Below are positions 59,146-61,740 of a stretch of 61,740 bases of DNA, piece after piece. Numbering within the stretch: the stretch's first letter is position 1; every line of letters begins with the position of its first letter. The DNA comes from Circinella minor (Eukaryota; Mucoromycota; Mucoromycetes; Mucorales; Lichtheimiaceae). Location: positions 4,265 through 66,004 of the forward strand of contig JAEPRB010000219.1 of NCBI GenBank assembly GCA_016758965.1. Reading direction: 5' to 3'. Under the pieces are notes generated by a model. The model did no database searches, was not told the origin of the DNA, and saw only the letters and a program-made list of their open reading frames with translations. The position numbers and the translations under genes were made by a program.

Positions 59146-60141
59146 CCATAAATAGTAGTGACTCTACTTTTCCTTTTTTATCCATTTGTGATACTTCTTT
59201 TGTAAATGGATTTTATTTTTATATTGCCACGTAGTTAATCTATATCACTGTCACATCATCATAATAATTATTCGAACACATAGTCAACCCTTAGTCACAA
59301 ACACGTATATTATTATTATTAGCTTATCATATATCTTATTAATAGTTTAGAAAATATATAAATACCTCTTCACATTTCATATAATAAAGGATCATCTTTC
59401 AAGTTATATTTTATTCTTTTATTATCTTTTGTTCCATTCTATTTCTATTGGCTACGGTACTGATCCGCCAAAAATTAATACGACATTATTCTTTTTTTTG
59501 ACTGAAGGCGCCGGTTCGAATCTGGCCGACGCCGTTATATTTTTTAAAAAGTACTTGAAAGAAATTTTTTATTAAAAAACATTGTAATTATTTATTAATT
59601 TGTTAATTTTAATATCAATTATACTTTTTTTACTGTGGCTTTCTTTACTACTCTATTATTACTTATAATTATCATCTGCAGTAATAATATTCTTATTATT
59701 TATCCATTATTGTATGTACTGTAGCTACAAGACTTTTAGAAAATATCTAAATAATAGATTGTTTTATTAGATAAGAAGATATATATTCTTTATCTACTTT
59801 ACATTCTACTAACTACCTTTGTAGCATTCTCCTGTGTAGTTATATTTACCTATGTGGTTATATTACTCTTTATATTTATATTATCTGTTATATGACATTC
59901 CCTCTTTATAGTTTTCTCTCCATAGTTTTAATAATAAAAAATTTAACAAAAATAAAAAGAATAAATATAGTATCATAATAATAGCTATAGTTTTTATTAA
60001 TAAATTTTAATAAAATAAAGAGAGAGGGATAGTAATATAAGAGTATAAAACCTCTAAAAGAAGAAAAAAAACTTTATGTAGAAAAGGAAAAATTTTAAAG
60101 ATAAAAGAAATAGAAAAGAAAAGGAAAAAGAAAATATAACT
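59146..60141. other. AT-rich spacer
   Basis: Between the integrase remnant and the Merlin-type gene. Apart from the tRNA-like piece, only A/T-rich simple sequence is seen. Confidence 0.55.
59500..59534 (+). pseudogene. tRNA 3'-half-like sequence
   Basis: GCCGGTTCGAATCTGGC folds as a perfect T-arm (one G-U pair) containing a B-box, and is followed by CGACGCC, which could be the 3' acceptor strand. The matching 5' acceptor GGCGTCG and a good D-arm are absent upstream, and TTTTTT follows shortly after. Best read as a partial tRNA copy or tRNA-derived repeat tail, not a functional tRNA. Confidence 0.35.
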
Positions 60142-61051
60142 CTACTCTATATCAGAGGGTACAAATTCAGATTCAGAGGAAGTAATACTACTACTAGAGG
60201 ATTCTAATTCTGTATCCAATGAATAATTACTTTGTATATCTTGATTATTATCTTGATCTTGTATTTCTTGATTACTATTTTGTTCTACTTCTTCTACCTC
60301 AACAGTTTCAAAATATATCGTACGTAAGCAGTGCATAGCTCTACTCCATTGCTGACCTTTGAACTTACGTCTCCATATAAAAAAGTTTAAGCTATGGCCA
60401 ATTTGTTTCTTAGCATAGTTTTTTGGAAAGGTCCTCAATTTAATTCCATTCCATGTACCTATTATATAAGTTAATTTACTTCAAGTACTTTTTCTTTTTT
60501 AAATAAAAACTAATAAAATAAAGTATTTACCTTCAATTGTATTGGTATAACAAAATGTAACAGGATCAACAAAGTTATATTCATGGTTAACAGTTAAATG
60601 TTGATATCTAAGGCTATCACCCTGCTCATTAACAAGTTGCGGGATTGAATTATATGCCCTCCCACAATCAGTATAAATAATAGACCCCAAAGCAACTTTT
60701 TGAGCAATTATATCTAATAAAGTAGCTGCATTTCTTTGTTCAACAGGGACAAGAAATATCTGCCGTTCCTCAATTCTTTCTACGCCACCAAGTACCCATT
60801 GGCCTAAATATAATTGAAGAAATTATTAATATATTTAATAGCTTAATTAATTAATATATAAAGAGAGAATTACCTTCTACTGCACCACCAATACCATACT
60901 TCCATTTTCCAAATTTTGATTCATCAATCTCAACAATAATACCTGGTCCACCAATTTTTTCATCTAAAAATATTAGAAAAATAGTACAGGATTTTTCAGA
61001 AGAAGTTGACCATGGTGTTTTTGATTCCGTATATGCTCTTTTAATATTCAT
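60142..61051 (-). CDS. Merlin/ISXO2-like DDE transposase, spliced
   Basis: Cut-and-paste transposase of the IS1016/Merlin group. Three exons (61051-60874, 60803-60531, 60458-60142) join in frame to 255 residues. The catalytic core is complete: KIGGPGIIVEIDESKFGKWK (first Asp), WVLGGVERI, IIYTDCGRAY (second Asp), LTVNHEYNFVDP and TNTIEGTWNGIK (Glu). The C-terminus is an acidic Ser/Glu-rich tail. The N-terminus is short: the DNA-binding part that normally precedes KIGGPG is missing or lies in unrecognised upstream exons, because the sequence just before is a degenerate repeat. It may thus be an expressed, domesticated or recently inactivated copy. Terminal repeats were not identified. Confidence 0.78.
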
Positions 61052-61371
61052 AAATGGTGTTTTTTATTTCGCAAATGGTATTTTTGAATCCGTCAGTGCT
61101 CATTTATTAATCGCAAATGGTGTTTTTTTATTTCGAGGTAAACATCATCAATATTCGTGAATGATATTTTTTTTTTCGATAGTAACATTTTTTTTTTCAT
61201 AAGGAGCGTCATAATTTTTCGTGTTGGAGTTTTAATTTTCGCGCATTCTGATTTTTTTGTTCGCTCTGAAGGTTTTTTTTTTTCATGTTTGGTGACGCAA
61301 TTTTCAAGAGCTCTGCTGCTATTTCCGCTCTGAAAGCTTTTTTTTTTCATGCTTGGTAGCACAATTTTCGC
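61009..61371. repeat. Degenerate tandem repeats beside the Merlin-type gene
   Basis: Two families. First, about 61012-61137, alternating units starting TGGTGTTTTT or TGGTATTTTTGA and ending near ATTTCGCAAA or TTAATCGCAAA, with a period of about 65 bp. Second, two copies (about 61262-61306 and 61328-61371) of CGCTCTGAA, a T-run, then CATG-TTGGT and CAATTTTC. The start codon and first residues of the transposase model fall in the first family. Confidence 0.6.
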
Positions 61372-61740
61372 TCTAAAGTTATAATAGTTCGTATATAATA
61401 ACTGAATATTCGATGATGAGATAAGTAATTATTATTCCTTATTATACTTATATTTTTATATATAACATTCATTATCTATAGTATCTACAACATATAGGAA
61501 CTATCTGTATAAAAATATAACTATTATGGAACAGTAAAATAATCATGCATAGCTTGAAGAGATTATTTACCCACAGCAGCAAAAAAAAAAGGGAAAAATT
61601 CGGGCTCGTCTATTTGCACCCCCCCTCCCAGGTCCGGCCCGGGATTCACCCCCCCTCTGCAAAAATAAAAAGGTCTTTTTGAAAATAATTTACGCACTGG
61701 TTTTTTTCTTATTTATATCTTATATGGAACCAAGAAAGGA
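61372..61740. other. Right end of window
   Basis: No gene is seen. A short C/G-rich block (CACCCCCCCT ... GGCCCGGGATTCACCCCCC) at about 61616-61657 stands out from the AT-rich background. Confidence 0.45.

Overview
The window looks like nuclear DNA of a filamentous early-diverging fungus, most likely Mucoromycota (Mucorales). The evidence is AT-rich sequence, many short introns (GTAAGT-like donors, TAG/CAG acceptors, TACTAA-like branch sites), fungal-type proteins, and a secreted family-4 polysaccharide deacetylase of the kind these chitosan-walled fungi use. Genus cannot be named from sequence alone. Protein identities come from motif recognition; no database was searched.

Layout. 1-3.3 kb: no recognisable gene; two candidate small inverted-repeat elements. 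3.3-18.8 kb: four minus-strand genes (F-box/LRR protein, GYF-domain translational regulator, NMD factor SMG8, mitochondria-targeted YchF/OLA1 ATPase). 19.9-22.7 kb: transposon island with three apparently nested TA-flanked elements and a dead DDE transposase. 23.1-32.9 kb: a membrane-anchored Kelch protein (minus), a DASS-type dicarboxylate transporter (plus) and a PFK-2/FBPase-2-like enzyme with a damaged phosphatase half (plus). 32.9-39.6 kb: gene-poor, holding one spliced micro-gene for a 49-residue protein with a predicted dual-lipidation N-terminus and a CCHC zinc knuckle assembled across the splice junction. 39.6-55.2 kb: compact block of SRP9, ribosomal protein eS21, the YVH1 phosphatase, NOT2, mitoribosomal mL67/MHR1, a twin-CX9C protein, the CE4 deacetylase, an XPG/FEN1-family nuclease and mitochondrial FAD glycerol-3-phosphate dehydrogenase. 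55.2-61.7 kb: low-gene region with a chromodomain fragment, a decayed Cys/His protein resembling giant-virus proteins, a Ty3/Gypsy integrase remnant, and a spliced Merlin/ISXO2-type transposase bordered by degenerate tandem repeats.

How the genes relate. They are separate transcription units, not operons. About half act in mRNA fate or translation: GYF protein, SMG8, NOT2, SRP9, eS21, YVH1, mL67 and mitochondrial YchF. PFK-2, glycerol-3-phosphate dehydrogenase and the dicarboxylate carrier serve central carbon metabolism. Exon models were built by hand and checked for an open frame across junctions; coding lengths were checked for divisibility by three wherever full exon coordinates are given. 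Lengths stated are of the spliced models.
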